Source: Promethearchaeota archaeon
Lineage (GTDB): Archaea; Asgardarchaeota; Lokiarchaeia; Sigyniarchaeales; SOKP01
Direction: 5' to 3'
Length of the DNA: 60,431 nucleotides
Assembly: GCA_011364975.1 (NCBI GenBank)
Contig: RDOE01000010.1
Location: 1 to 60,431, forward strand
Under the pieces are notes generated by a model. That model saw only the letters and a program-made list of their open reading frames with translations. It ran no database searches and was not told the DNA's origin. Shown in pieces: positions 51,578-60,431 of the stretch; within the stretch, counting starts at the first letter, position 1, and every line of letters starts with the position of its first letter. Both the position numbers and the translations under genes were made by a program.

Positions 51578-54115
51578 ATGAAAAGTGAATTTATTAAATT
51601 ATATAATTTAGCAAAACTAAACTCATTGGAAATTTTAATAGAAGAACGTATCCAATATGTTGGTTCCAGTCAATCTCGATTTTTTGAAACTTATTTTAAG
51701 AATCAACAAAATCTAAGGAAAAAAGTAATTATCACTAAGATTTTTAGTTCGATCATTTTTAGCATCTTACCGTTAATCCCATTGCTCACATTTTTTCAAA
51801 TTGATGATTCATTAACGAGTGGGTTATTCTCTATTGATGTTATCGTCTTTGCAGGAAGCTTGCTTTTTAGTTTATATTTTTTACTTCAATTTTTTAATTT
51901 TTTTCTATTAGGTATCTTTAATGTATCTTTAATAATTTCTGGAAGAATTTTTAGATGGTACGAAACCTTTCCGTTGCCAAGGGAGAAGTTACGTAAATTG
52001 GTTCATTTGACTATATTTCGAAGTCTTGATCTACCAATTATAATTTCAATTCTTGCTTTCCCTCTTTTAATGTTAATCGGGACCTTAAATATTCTTCTTT
52101 TTGTGATATGTTTTTGCGTATCGTTCCTAAATACTTTCTTTTCATTTAATTTATTAATATTAGTTGGAGAAAGGATCAATCGAAATTTAGATATTAATGA
52201 AATAGGATCTCGTAAAACATTTGGTATAAGGATGTTTAATATGTTTAGTTATTTGATTATCATTGTATTAAGTGTTTATGCAATTCAATGGGCAATAGGA
52301 TCGCTAAATATATTTTTTACTTGGTTTCTTAATGTTGAGAATTCGTCTTTAATAAACCAAATCTTTAGCCTTATAATCTTTCCCTTCACTCCCAGTTATT
52401 TGATTTCCTTATTTATTGACCCTCTTGCTGTTCCTCCACTATTATGGGGAACAAGCTTAATAGGGGTAGGAATTTTTATCCTCCTCGCTTATCGTATATA
52501 TATTAACGCCTTAGTTAAATTAGAAAGAAAAGTGTATACACGGTTTGATTTAAGAAGAAAAAGTATTCAAGATTTAAAAAAGAATTTAGTAAATTCTCAT
52601 AAAATCAAGGTAAGGTCTCCTTTTGCTGCTTTTATCCTTAAAGATTTTCTTACTGCATCAAGAAACCTAAAAACATTTATGGCTTTTATTATGCCTATTG
52701 TTTTATCATTTGTTTTTAAATTTTCGTTTAATTTGGCCACTTTAAGGATAACTGCTCCAATAGAGTCAAATTTGTTATCAGATTGGTTTATTACTATATG
52801 CTTTAACGTAATTTTAGCTGCTATGATAATTTATAATATTCTCAATATTGAAGAATCGGGTGAAACCATATTAGTTTCACTTCCAATCGTGCACAGAGAT
52901 CAAGCGAAAGCTAAATTATTATTGATAATTAGCATCCAAATCTTAGCTTTAATTCTTCCTAATATAATGTATATTTCAGATTCTTTATTTATTGAAAAAT
53001 TATTAATTTCTATTGCTGCTTTACCCCCAATTCTCTTATTCCTATTTGTGATCTTTGAGATGAGGATCTACTATCTTGGAAAATTAAAAAACCATTATGT
53101 ATTAACAGAAATTTCCACTCAAGATACCTTTTTTAAATGGTTTTTAATTATATTAGCAAATCTTTTTTTTTGTATTTGGTTCATAGTTATAGCACTTAGT
53201 TTTTTTTATACCTCAGGAATTCAAAGTATGGTAGGTTTCATAATTGCAGTTCATATCATTTGCATTTTCTACTTATATCTGGCCTTTAATTCATTATTTC
53301 CTAAAAATAAAATCCGAATTATTAGTGAAATTAAGACTCCTTTACACCAACTAGAAAAATCTGAGAAAAAGAAGATTCCAACTTGGTTTTCAATGCACAT
53401 ATGGACATCAATTGTAATACTTTTAATTCTAAATTATATTTTTTTAATTCTCGCATTAATAATTAGTCAATTCCTCTTTGCAACTTATTATGAAAGAATT
53501 GAATTTGAAATTGCAAAAATTGGTTCAATTTTCTTTTTTAACATGACTTATTTTTGTTTCTTAATCATCCTAATCCCAAAATATTTTGGTTTGCCAACTG
53601 GAAAACAACCTTTATCCTCTTATATTGATGAAATTGGATTACATTGGTTACGGAGAATAAGTAAACAAATTGTTCTAGGATTGATCTTTGCTATCTTGTT
53701 TCTTTTTTTTGTATCCCTATTTATTGGAATGATCTCATCTTATGAATCTATACAATCTTTCATCTATTTTGATATTGCATTTTATGCATATTTTATAACA
53801 ATTTCATTACTTTTTTGGTATGAACTCTTATTCCGGGGTGTGATTTTAAAGCTTTTATTAAATAAATATAATAATAACAAGGCAATAATAATTAGTAGCG
53901 TTTTATATACTTTTTTTGTATTAGGTACAAACCTAATTACTCCCTTTTATTATCTTAATGTTTCTTATATTATAATTATAAAAATAATCTTTTTGTTTAT
54001 AATGGGATGTGTTTTCGCTAAATTAAAAATTAAGACTCAAAACCTTCTCCCAAAGTTAATTCTTCTGATGCTAATGATTTTTTTTGGATTAGAACCCTTA
54101 ATTTCATCAAAATAA
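51578..54115 (+). CDS. ABC-2-like exporter permease fused to a degenerate CPBP-type domain
   Basis: The 845-residue protein has about 18-20 membrane helices in three parts. Residues 1-320 and 340-600 look like ABC-2-type exporter permease halves, with segments WYETFPLPREKLRKLV (about 128-143) and SPFAAFILKDFLTASRNLKT (347-366). Residues about 640-845 resemble a CPBP (CAAX-protease/bacteriocin-processing) domain. There the first motif is YELLFRG (748-754), close to the usual EExxxR, but the following helix (SSVLYTFFVLGTN) has no catalytic histidine. The domain is therefore probably inactive as a protease. No ATPase gene is adjacent. The next gene, 44 bp downstream, encodes a second CPBP-like protein. 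Function unknown. Confidence 0.6.
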   Translation: MKSEFIKLYNLAKLNSLEILIEERIQYVGSSQSRFFETYFKNQQNLRKKVIITKIFSSIIFSILPLIPLLTFFQIDDSLTSGLFSIDVIVFAGSLLFSLYFLLQFFNFFLLGIFNVSLIISGRIFRWYETFPLPREKLRKLVHLTIFRSLDLPIIISILAFPLLMLIGTLNILLFVICFCVSFLNTFFSFNLLILVGERINRNLDINEIGSRKTFGIRMFNMFSYLIIIVLSVYAIQWAIGSLNIFFTWFLNVENSSLINQIFSLIIFPFTPSYLISLFIDPLAVPPLLWGTSLIGVGIFILLAYRIYINALVKLERKVYTRFDLRRKSIQDLKKNLVNSHKIKVRSPFAAFILKDFLTASRNLKTFMAFIMPIVLSFVFKFSFNLATLRITAPIESNLLSDWFITICFNVILAAMIIYNILNIEESGETILVSLPIVHRDQAKAKLLLIISIQILALILPNIMYISDSLFIEKLLISIAALPPILLFLFVIFEMRIYYLGKLKNHYVLTEISTQDTFFKWFLIILANLFFCIWFIVIALSFFYTSGIQSMVGFIIAVHIICIFYLYLAFNSLFPKNKIRIISEIKTPLHQLEKSEKKKIPTWFSMHIWTSIVILLILNYIFLILALIISQFLFATYYERIEFEIAKIGSIFFFNMTYFCFLIILIPKYFGLPTGKQPLSSYIDEIGLHWLRRISKQIVLGLIFAILFLFFVSLFIGMISSYESIQSFIYFDIAFYAYFITISLLFWYELLFRGVILKLLLNKYNNNKAIIISSVLYTFFVLGTNLITPFYYLNVSYIIIIKIIFLFIMGCVFAKLKIKTQNLLPKLILLMLMIFFGLEPLISSK

Positions 54116-54158
54116 ATGATTATAAGTTCATAAAAATAAATGATTATAAGGTTGGAAT

Positions 54159-55013
54159 ATGCTAAAAAAAAATAAAAACTCTGAAATAAAAAATAAGGAA
54201 GAAATTAACCAAAATTTTATTTTTCCTAAATTAGACACTAATACTAAAATACATGAAATTAAGTTTCTACCAATTATTTTAATACTTTTCATATTTTTTA
54301 ATTACTTAGTTTCAATATTACCCATTGAAGAATATTCTGATCCTTTTATATTTAGTTCTAATCAAATAAGTATACTAGTTCAAACATTGGGCAACATTTT
54401 TATTAAGAATTTACTTTTGGGAACTTTAATTTTTGGACTTTATCCAAAAATTCTAGGTTTTCATTATAATCGTCAAAATTATTTCATTTTTTTCGAAAGA
54501 ATCGGAATGGATTGGCTAAAATCTATTTTTCGGTATATTATTCTGAGTTTCGCGATCTTTAGTTTAATAATCCTTGTATTCCTTACTTTATATCTGGGCT
54601 TTATAGTTCCTTACTTTAGTTCTTTCTCAGAGATATTTATGCCTAATTTTTACTTTACTCTCACCATGTTAGATCTTACATGGTTCATAGGATTTTCAAT
54701 TTGGCAAGAAATTGTATTAAGAGGTATTATATTAACCATATTATTACATCACTTTAATAAATGGACGGCAATAACATATAGTTCTTTTATTCATTTATCC
54801 TTTTATATAACAATGATATTCCTCACTTATCCATACTATTTGGTTATAAATTTCCAAATTTTTTTCGTTTTTCCAATTATCCTGTTATATTCCTTAATAA
54901 ATAGTTATTTATTTTATAAAACTCATTGTTTAATATCAGGAATTATATTTAATTCTGCCATTTTATCGGTTTCAATATTATTACCTTATATAATCTACCC
55001 ATGGTTGGTTTGA
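54159..55013 (+). CDS. CPBP-like intramembrane protein
   Basis: The 284-residue protein has six to eight membrane helices after a hydrophilic N-terminus. It contains the CPBP/Abi-like pair of motifs: WQEIVLRG (182-189; EExxxR with the first Glu replaced by Gln) and SSFIHLSFY (His212, in the second motif). Active CPBP proteases cleave prenylated CAAX proteins or peptides and need Glu, Arg and His, most of which remain here. It lies 44 bp after the ABC-2/CPBP fusion. Its stop codon directly abuts the ATG of the beta-helix protein (TGA at 55011-55013, ATG at 55014), so the three are almost certainly cotranscribed. Substrate unknown. Confidence 0.6.
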   Translation: MLKKNKNSEIKNKEEINQNFIFPKLDTNTKIHEIKFLPIILILFIFFNYLVSILPIEEYSDPFIFSSNQISILVQTLGNIFIKNLLLGTLIFGLYPKILGFHYNRQNYFIFFERIGMDWLKSIFRYIILSFAIFSLIILVFLTLYLGFIVPYFSSFSEIFMPNFYFTLTMLDLTWFIGFSIWQEIVLRGIILTILLHHFNKWTAITYSSFIHLSFYITMIFLTYPYYLVINFQIFFVFPIILLYSLINSYLFYKTHCLISGIIFNSAILSVSILLPYIIYPWLV

Positions 55014-56024
55014 ATGAAAAATTTAAGATATAAATTAACTTCAAATAGATTTAAAAAAACTATACTATATAGTGTCATATTAACTTCCTTAATTATATTT
55101 TCATCATCTATTTCAATAAGTTTAGGATTAAAAAAATCCTCTGAAAACTTAAATTTACGAATAACAACAAAAACCTCGATTTTTGTTGATGATACACAAT
55201 CTGCATTCAATTGGGCAAGTGCAAATGCTAGTGGAATTTGCACGGGATCTGGAACTTTTTCAGACCCCTATATTATACAAGATAAAATAATTCAAGGAAA
55301 TGGAGGTGAAAATGGAATTTGGATTCAAAATTCAAACGCGTATTTTCTTATTTTGAACTGCAGTATCTCAAATTGTGGTGAAAATTATAAAACGGGGGGA
55401 TTAAAGCTATATCAAATAGAAAATGGTGCTATTCGAAATTGTGATATAAGTGATAATAAAGGAATGGGTGTAGTAATTGAGAACTGTGGTATTAGCGATA
55501 TTACCAATAGTAATATTAATCGTAATGCTAAAGGAGGTATTTTTATCAGTCAAGTTGATGGATTTTACATGCGCTCCAGCATATTAATTGATAATTATGA
55601 CCATGGAATAGAAATAGTAAACAGTATTGATTGCTATCTCATTGATAATTATTATGGAAATTCGAAGAACACTAATCTACTTCCTATACTATTTGGGATT
55701 AATTTAAAAAATACTCATAGCAACATAATTGCAGGAAATACGATAAAAAATTATATTATAGGACTTCAATTAACTAATAGTAATGCCAATAGGATTGAAA
55801 ATAATACTTTTAGTTCCAATTCTTATTCTATTATCGAATCAAATGATTGTATTGATAATAGTTTTTCAAATAATGCTATTAATATTAGTGGAAATAATAT
55901 AATTGGAGCTAATTGGGTATTACTCTTATTAATATTTACTACTTTCTTAGGAATATCTTTTATGATAAAAAGACAAATAAAAAAAAAAATTTTAAGAATT
56001 TTTAACATTTACAGTGGCAACTAA
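55014..56024 (+). CDS. Membrane-anchored right-handed beta-helix (NosD/PbH1-type) surface protein
   Basis: The 336-residue protein begins with a signal anchor (about 18-40). It then has parallel-beta-helix repeats of about 22-24 residues: NGIWIQNSNAYFLILNCSIS, GGLKLYQIENGAIRNCDISD, GVVIENCGISDITNSNINRN and so on to NSNANRIENNTFSSNSY. A C-terminal transmembrane helix (about 300-320) and a basic tail follow. Right-handed beta-helices of the NosD/PbH1 type bind or cleave carbohydrates, but no catalytic triad of a lyase is evident. It is therefore likely a structural or binding surface protein. It is the third gene of the CPBP operon, and its 3' end overlaps the convergent PKD gene by 23 bp. Confidence 0.78.
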   Translation: MKNLRYKLTSNRFKKTILYSVILTSLIIFSSSISISLGLKKSSENLNLRITTKTSIFVDDTQSAFNWASANASGICTGSGTFSDPYIIQDKIIQGNGGENGIWIQNSNAYFLILNCSISNCGENYKTGGLKLYQIENGAIRNCDISDNKGMGVVIENCGISDITNSNINRNAKGGIFISQVDGFYMRSSILIDNYDHGIEIVNSIDCYLIDNYYGNSKNTNLLPILFGINLKNTHSNIIAGNTIKNYIIGLQLTNSNANRIENNTFSSNSYSIIESNDCIDNSFSNNAINISGNNIIGANWVLLLLIFTTFLGISFMIKRQIKKKILRIFNIYSGN

Positions 56025-59013
56025 ATTCTTTGTTTGCAAATTTAATGGCGAACTGAGCATATTTCCAAGCCATTAAATAATGCGATGCACTGCAAACTAA
56101 GAAACCATCATTATATGCTTCTAAAGCGTTAGATTGATGTTCTTTTGCTTTCTTAATATAAAATTCATATATACATTGAAATTTATACTCTTTAACTTCC
56201 ATTTTTTCTGCTTCAGCAATCGCAATATCTGCTAATAGTTGGTCTGCAGTTATCAATTTCTGAATAACTCCTGCAAATATTTCCATTACTGGGAAGTTAG
56301 TCATCCATTTTATTGCTATGATTTCATATACAAAAACTAATAAACCACATTTAGGATTAAGATGCGAATCATCAACCCAGTATTTATCTGTAAGACTTTT
56401 TTCAATAAACTTTATAACATGTTCAATTTTTTTATCGATACATCTATTTCCAGTTTTAATAGATTCTAAATCTTTTATTGCGCTTAATTTAAGAGCCCTT
56501 GGATTCAATATCGATATAGATATTGTATCGACACCAATACCTCCATCATCGTCTTCTACTGATAAAGTAATAATATAATTTCCTGGTTCAAAATAATTAT
56601 GACTAATAGATTCTACAATTTCTACAGGAAAAATCCCCTCAGTATTGAAGTAAGTATTAATGATTAATCCTGTTGTGTCTCCAAAATCCCATTTAAAAGA
56701 CAGATCATCACTTCCAGGATCATATCCTTTACCTGAGATGTTGATTAATTCATCAATTAAAATATATGTACCTAAATAACTATGTTCAAACTGTCCGACA
56801 GAAACAATTGATGCAACTGGTGCTACATTTAAAACTTCTATTATTAACGTATCAGAAGAAATTCCTCCATCATCATCATTTACTGAGATTAGAACACTAT
56901 ATATGCCATTATCACCATATACATGTGTTCCAGTTACTATCCAACTTTGATCAGATTTAGTAATTATTCCCGTATCAATGGCTCCATCTCCCCAATCAAT
57001 TATCGAAGAGTGTGTATCTAAGATACCTGCATCAGTAAAACTAAGTAAATCAAATGTACATGAATTCCCCTCAAGTATAGACTGATCTTCAATAACATTT
57101 AAGGAAGGATTGACATTATTTACATTGACTAATAAAGAGTCGGAATTCTTACCACCATCATCATCAGTAACTGTAAGGATGGCTGTGTATAACCCATTAT
57201 CAAAATAGGTATGAGATGGATTTAAAACACCATAACTAAATTGACCATCTCCAAAATTCCATTCTATATTATGTGTATCAAGTATTCCGGGATCAGAAAA
57301 AGAGCCGTGAAAATCAGTACTTTCTCCCTCATCAATATTTATGTTCTCTCCAGCGTTAACCATTGGAGCAACATTTTCAACTGAAATTGATAAAAAGTCT
57401 GAGTCAACTCCTCCATCGTTATCTGTAATAGTTAGAGTGACAGAATAAATTCCATTATCATCATAAGTATGCGTTGGAGTTAAAGTTCCATAAGCAAAAT
57501 CCCCATCTCCGAAATTCCATTCAATATCATATATTTCAGATGGAGATAAGTTAATAATATTACCGTTAAAGTTAACTAATTCTCCTTCATCGACATTCTG
57601 GTCTAATCCTGCATCGACTAACGGCGGTACGTTTTCTACTGTGATTACTAATGAATCAGTCCCAGCACCCCCATCATCATCAACAACAGTGATTAAAACT
57701 GTATAAATCCCATCATTAAAATAAATATGAGTACCAGACACTGTTCCGCTGTCATCAGGGGCAGTCTCCTTAATTATACCTTCATTTACTGTTCCATCTC
57801 CCCAATCAATGAATGCAGTATGCGTATCATAAATTCCAGGATTATAAAATGTAGCTAGTACAAGTGATAGTTCATTTCCTTCATAAGTCAATTGATCTTC
57901 TATAGCAATTACTATAGGGTTTTGATTATTAACCGTAACTATCAAGGAATCTGTTCCAATACCTCCGTCATCATCAATCACGTTTAACCTTGCAATATAT
58001 ATTCCATTTTCCTCATATATATGGCTGGATGATAAAGATCCTGAACTACTATGGCCATCACCATAATCCCAGTTTATTGAATAAGTATCCAGGATTCCAG
58101 GATCTATAAAATCCCCGTTAAAGTAAACTATTTGTCCCTCATCGATTTCTTGATCAACACCAGCATTTACAACGGGTGCAAGATTATTTATATTTACTCT
58201 TAATGTGTCAGTACCAACTCCTCCTTGACTATCTGTAACGGTCAATGTAACAGTAAAAATTCCATTATCAAGATAACTATGACTTGGGTTTAGCGTTCCT
58301 GTGATTGAATTTCCATCACCAAAATTCCAATGGAAAGTATGAGTATCCCCAGAATCAGGATCACTAAAACCGCCATTAAAGTATAAAATATCACCTTCAT
58401 TCCCCGTTTGATCTGATCCTGCGTTGACTATAGGGATTGTATTTCCCAAACCGATTAATTCAACATACATTCTACTAATTCGATAAGGACCATAATTCCC
58501 AGGATTATCACCATCTGTTAATTTAACAAAAAATGGAGAACTAAGCAATAAAGAACTTATCTCAAAAGCTATATCTCCGGGAGTTCGTATTGTTCCTACT
58601 TTATATGTTGATGATGAACTGGGGCCCACATACACATCTAATCCAAATGTATGTGCCTCTAAAAGATGAATATGTAAAATAGCTCTTTCAAACGAAGTTC
58701 TTATATTATCAAAGCGATAGATCTGAGAAATATAGTAATAAGGTAAAATTTGACTTACGTATTCCTCAAACAATACCGCATAACTATTATCATTCACAGT
58801 CATTGCATAAAAATTATCAGTTGTACCCCATACTGAGCTATGAAGTGCATCAACAAAATCTAATTCATAATCAGATTGTGAAGTATATGTATTTTCTCTA
58901 TTATTTGAATTAATAATATTATAATTTACTAAATACTCTAAGGGAAAAATCGAAAATAGAATTATAACTATTAAAATAGATGTAGTCAAAAAATTCGTGT
59001 GTACGAATTTCAA
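56002..59013 (-). CDS. Secreted protein with seven PKD domains and a Cys-containing helical C-terminus
   Basis: The 1003-residue protein has an N-terminal signal sequence (about 10-28) and a unique 150-residue region. Seven tandem PKD (Ig-like) domains of about 80-90 residues follow (about 190-790). Each carries a core such as WNFGDG, WDYGDG or IDWGDG and ends with LTVTDDDGG-like strands. The C-terminal 150 residues are helical with about nine cysteines, including CHCKC at the very end, and no transmembrane helix. PKD domains act as spacers or adhesion modules on cell surfaces. The DNA is correspondingly repetitive. It lies on the opposite strand to the beta-helix gene and overlaps its end, so transcription from the two sides collides. 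Confidence 0.9.
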   Translation of the reverse strand: MKFVHTNFLTTSILIVIILFSIFPLEYLVNYNIINSNNRENTYTSQSDYELDFVDALHSSVWGTTDNFYAMTVNDNSYAVLFEEYVSQILPYYYISQIYRFDNIRTSFERAILHIHLLEAHTFGLDVYVGPSSSSTYKVGTIRTPGDIAFEISSLLLSSPFFVKLTDGDNPGNYGPYRISRMYVELIGLGNTIPIVNAGSDQTGNEGDILYFNGGFSDPDSGDTHTFHWNFGDGNSITGTLNPSHSYLDNGIFTVTLTVTDSQGGVGTDTLRVNINNLAPVVNAGVDQEIDEGQIVYFNGDFIDPGILDTYSINWDYGDGHSSSGSLSSSHIYEENGIYIARLNVIDDDGGIGTDSLIVTVNNQNPIVIAIEDQLTYEGNELSLVLATFYNPGIYDTHTAFIDWGDGTVNEGIIKETAPDDSGTVSGTHIYFNDGIYTVLITVVDDDGGAGTDSLVITVENVPPLVDAGLDQNVDEGELVNFNGNIINLSPSEIYDIEWNFGDGDFAYGTLTPTHTYDDNGIYSVTLTITDNDGGVDSDFLSISVENVAPMVNAGENINIDEGESTDFHGSFSDPGILDTHNIEWNFGDGQFSYGVLNPSHTYFDNGLYTAILTVTDDDGGKNSDSLLVNVNNVNPSLNVIEDQSILEGNSCTFDLLSFTDAGILDTHSSIIDWGDGAIDTGIITKSDQSWIVTGTHVYGDNGIYSVLISVNDDDGGISSDTLIIEVLNVAPVASIVSVGQFEHSYLGTYILIDELINISGKGYDPGSDDLSFKWDFGDTTGLIINTYFNTEGIFPVEIVESISHNYFEPGNYIITLSVEDDDGGIGVDTISISILNPRALKLSAIKDLESIKTGNRCIDKKIEHVIKFIEKSLTDKYWVDDSHLNPKCGLLVFVYEIIAIKWMTNFPVMEIFAGVIQKLITADQLLADIAIAEAEKMEVKEYKFQCIYEFYIKKAKEHQSNALEAYNDGFLVCSASHYLMAWKYAQFAIKFANKEFSCHCKC

Positions 59014-59160
59014 TTTTGTGTGTAACCCTTGTTATATTAGATTTTATTAAGTATTAAGTTACATCTTTTGCTTAATAAAGTTTCTGCGAGTTTAAATAAT
59101 GCGAACGAAAAATGTCACTGAAAAATCTAAATTAATAATTTAAATCATAGCAACAAAAGT

Positions 59161-59173
59161 AAAAAAAAAAAAA
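59161..59173 (-). terminator. T13 run downstream of solute-binding protein gene
   Basis: Thirteen consecutive A on the plus strand (T on the minus strand), 28 bases after the stop of the solute-binding protein gene. It is a strong U-tract terminator in archaea. Confidence 0.55.
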
Positions 59174-59201
59174 TTATTATTAGGGTTTCTAATTTTTTGG
59201 T

Positions 59202-60431
59202 TTATTGTTTATAAAGATCGGGTATGTTCCAATAACATGGATAGAAGTATACCTTCTGCATTGCATTTCCTGGATGGCCTAATAGATCTTTATTATAGCA
59301 ATCGTTGTTAATACCTGTGTATCCAAATGCCCATGGCATATCTCGCTCAACAAGAATTTGTTGAATTTTGTCATATTGTGCTTCTCTTGATACGGGATCT
59401 GTATTTAAAAGTGCAGCCTCCATTAAGAGCTGAACATTATTGTCTGTGACTGTTGGGTCAAGGCCAGCTTCAATTGCGGCTAAGTAGCCATTATATATAA
59501 CCCCATTAGAGGCTGTGGTTCGATTTGTAAACAGGGGATTGACGTAATTACTTGGATCGTTATAATCGGGAATCCATCCTAACCAGTAAATCTGAAGTTG
59601 TTGTCGATATCTACCTGCGAGGTCATAAGTACTATAAATAAATTGTGCAAATGTAGTTCCCGCATCTTCGACTCTAATACCTATTTTTCCAAGATTATCT
59701 GTCAGAAGGATAAAGATATTTTCACGAATAGGATTACCTATGTTATAGGTATAATTATATTCAAGGAAATTAGCTGCCGCCCAATCATTATCATCAGGAC
59801 CAGGAAATGTAGGATCCAAACCTAGTCCAAAACCCATAGATTGCATAATTTCACGGGCTTTGGTAATATTAAAGGTTGCTACATTAAATGAATCATTAGC
59901 AAATGTTATACCATTAGGAATATTTGACTTCAATCTGACTGCTTGATCTTGCATAAGCTCATGGATAAGGAAGCTATAATTGAACGCATAAGAGATGGCT
60001 TTTCTGATGGTAGTATTAATCCAATAATTGCTCATGCCTAGATATTGAACACTTAGACTTATACCGACTTGTTCTCGGGTAATATCTGGTTCAGCGTCAA
60101 ATGTGGCTAACATTGCAGGGGTAGGATCATTTAACCAGTCAATATCTCCCGAAAGTAATGCATTGTTTCTTATTTGGGCATCATTAATTACTGAGAAAAT
60201 TAACGTATCGATTTTTGCTCTGGGTTTATAGTAATAATCCCATGCGTGAAATCGAATTTCAACACCAGCTTCATAACTATCATAAACGAATGGTCCAGTG
60301 CCTACTAAATCACCATTAGCCGTATCAAGAACTTCACTAAAAGGCGTCGAGGTTGGTGAAACCATATACGCCGCATTGAAACATAAGAGTGGTTCAAACG
60401 CACCATATGGGGTATTAAGCACAAATCTTAA
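59202..60431 (-). CDS. Family 5 (peptide/oligosaccharide-type) ABC solute-binding protein, C-terminal part
   Basis: The frame is open to the window edge (codons TTA AGA TTT precede the GTG at 60422), so this is the C-terminal portion of a longer gene, at least 409 codons. Family landmarks of DppA/OppA-type SBP_bac_5 proteins are TGPFVYDSYEAG and IRKAISYAFNYSFLIHELMQ (about 138-157 of the part seen). Also present are IPNGI, ITKAREIMQSMGF, and the late segment IYWLGWIPDYNDPSNYVNPL (inside the standard xxGWxxDYxDPxxF region). The lipoprotein or signal region lies outside the window. It should deliver peptides or related solutes to a permease pair. It is visibly less AT-rich than its neighbours. 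No C-terminal anchor is seen. Confidence 0.9.
   Translation of the reverse strand, partial: LRFVLNTPYGAFEPLLCFNAAYMVSPTSTPFSEVLDTANGDLVGTGPFVYDSYEAGVEIRFHAWDYYYKPRAKIDTLIFSVINDAQIRNNALLSGDIDWLNDPTPAMLATFDAEPDITREQVGISLSVQYLGMSNYWINTTIRKAISYAFNYSFLIHELMQDQAVRLKSNIPNGITFANDSFNVATFNITKAREIMQSMGFGLGLDPTFPGPDDNDWAAANFLEYNYTYNIGNPIRENIFILLTDNLGKIGIRVEDAGTTFAQFIYSTYDLAGRYRQQLQIYWLGWIPDYNDPSNYVNPLFTNRTTASNGVIYNGYLAAIEAGLDPTVTDNNVQLLMEAALLNTDPVSREAQYDKIQQILVERDMPWAFGYTGINNDCYNKDLLGHPGNAMQKVYFYPCYWNIPDLYKQ

Noticed and set aside
56550..58430. Repetitive DNA that might be read as a satellite or CRISPR-like array
   Set aside because: The repeats are about 250 bases long, imperfect and in frame. They are explained by the seven PKD domains of the protein.

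Overview
The window looks like a chromosomal segment of an Asgard archaeon (Promethearchaeota, most likely a Lokiarchaeia-like lineage). The archaeal assignment rests on adjacent eS1 (S3Ae) and uS15 (S15P/S13e) ribosomal protein genes, an archaeal-type phosphoglycerate kinase, a short histone-fold protein, a TFS/RPB9-type zinc ribbon and TATA-like boxes near start codons. The Asgard assignment is an inference. It comes from the very AT-rich sequence, two proteins that look like longin/roadblock (profilin-like fold) modules, an LRR protein, an archaeal RNase III, an ICMT-like methyltransferase, and very large surface proteins. No mobile element, CRISPR array, rRNA or replication origin was recognised. 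One tRNA, Val(GAC), is present.

Layout. 1-4100: start of corA, a MscS channel, an LRR protein whose open frame runs 79 codons upstream of its first conventional start codon, an unknown CxxC protein, a small membrane protein and tRNA-Val. 4187-6950: pgk and a divergent GT4 glycosyltransferase. 7305-12519: a nickel-centred neighbourhood with larB, larC (nickel-pincer cofactor synthesis), a degenerate alkaline-phosphatase-fold protein and NikR with a His-rich insertion. It is interspersed with a membrane protein and a TPR protein. 12829-24840: a mixed block with a DUF1931-type histone-fold protein, a non-pyrrolysine MttB homologue, GHMP sugar kinase, two longin-like proteins, rubrerythrin, radical SAM protein, sirtuin, GlmU-like sugar nucleotidyltransferase, eS1/uS15 and RdgB.

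24849-40902 is the most striking part: five genes on the minus strand with gaps of 47, 8, -4 and 23 bp. In transcription order they encode a MacB/LolD-type ATPase with extra N- and C-terminal segments, a 1003-aa FtsX/MacB-type permease, a 1339-aa surface protein anchored at both ends, a 1599-aa subtilase with a C-terminal membrane anchor and an intracellular eight-cysteine zinc-ribbon region, and a second 988-aa permease. I propose an ATP-driven 'mechanotransmission' ABC complex in which two different permeases act on a membrane-tethered protease and surface protein. It would be analogous in logic, not in sequence, to FtsEX controlling a cell-wall hydrolase.

41147-50834: RNase III, a small unknown protein, an SCP2-like protein, a TFS-like N-ribbon protein, two tandem glycerophosphodiesterases, a solo ADP-forming acyl-CoA synthetase alpha-type protein, a left-handed beta-helix membrane protein, two tandem MFS exporters and an ICMT-like methyltransferase. 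50835-51577 is gene-free and holds a cluster of strong hairpins that may be a structured RNA. 51578-56024: three consecutive genes for an ABC-2-like/CPBP-like fusion, a CPBP-like protein and an anchored beta-helix surface protein. 56002-59013: a secreted seven-PKD-domain protein that converges on and overlaps the preceding gene. 59202-60431: the C-terminal part of a family 5 peptide-type solute-binding protein, cut by the window edge.

All calls were made by reading the sequence, its translations and motifs. No database or structure search was run. Family names at confidence below about 0.6 are working hypotheses.
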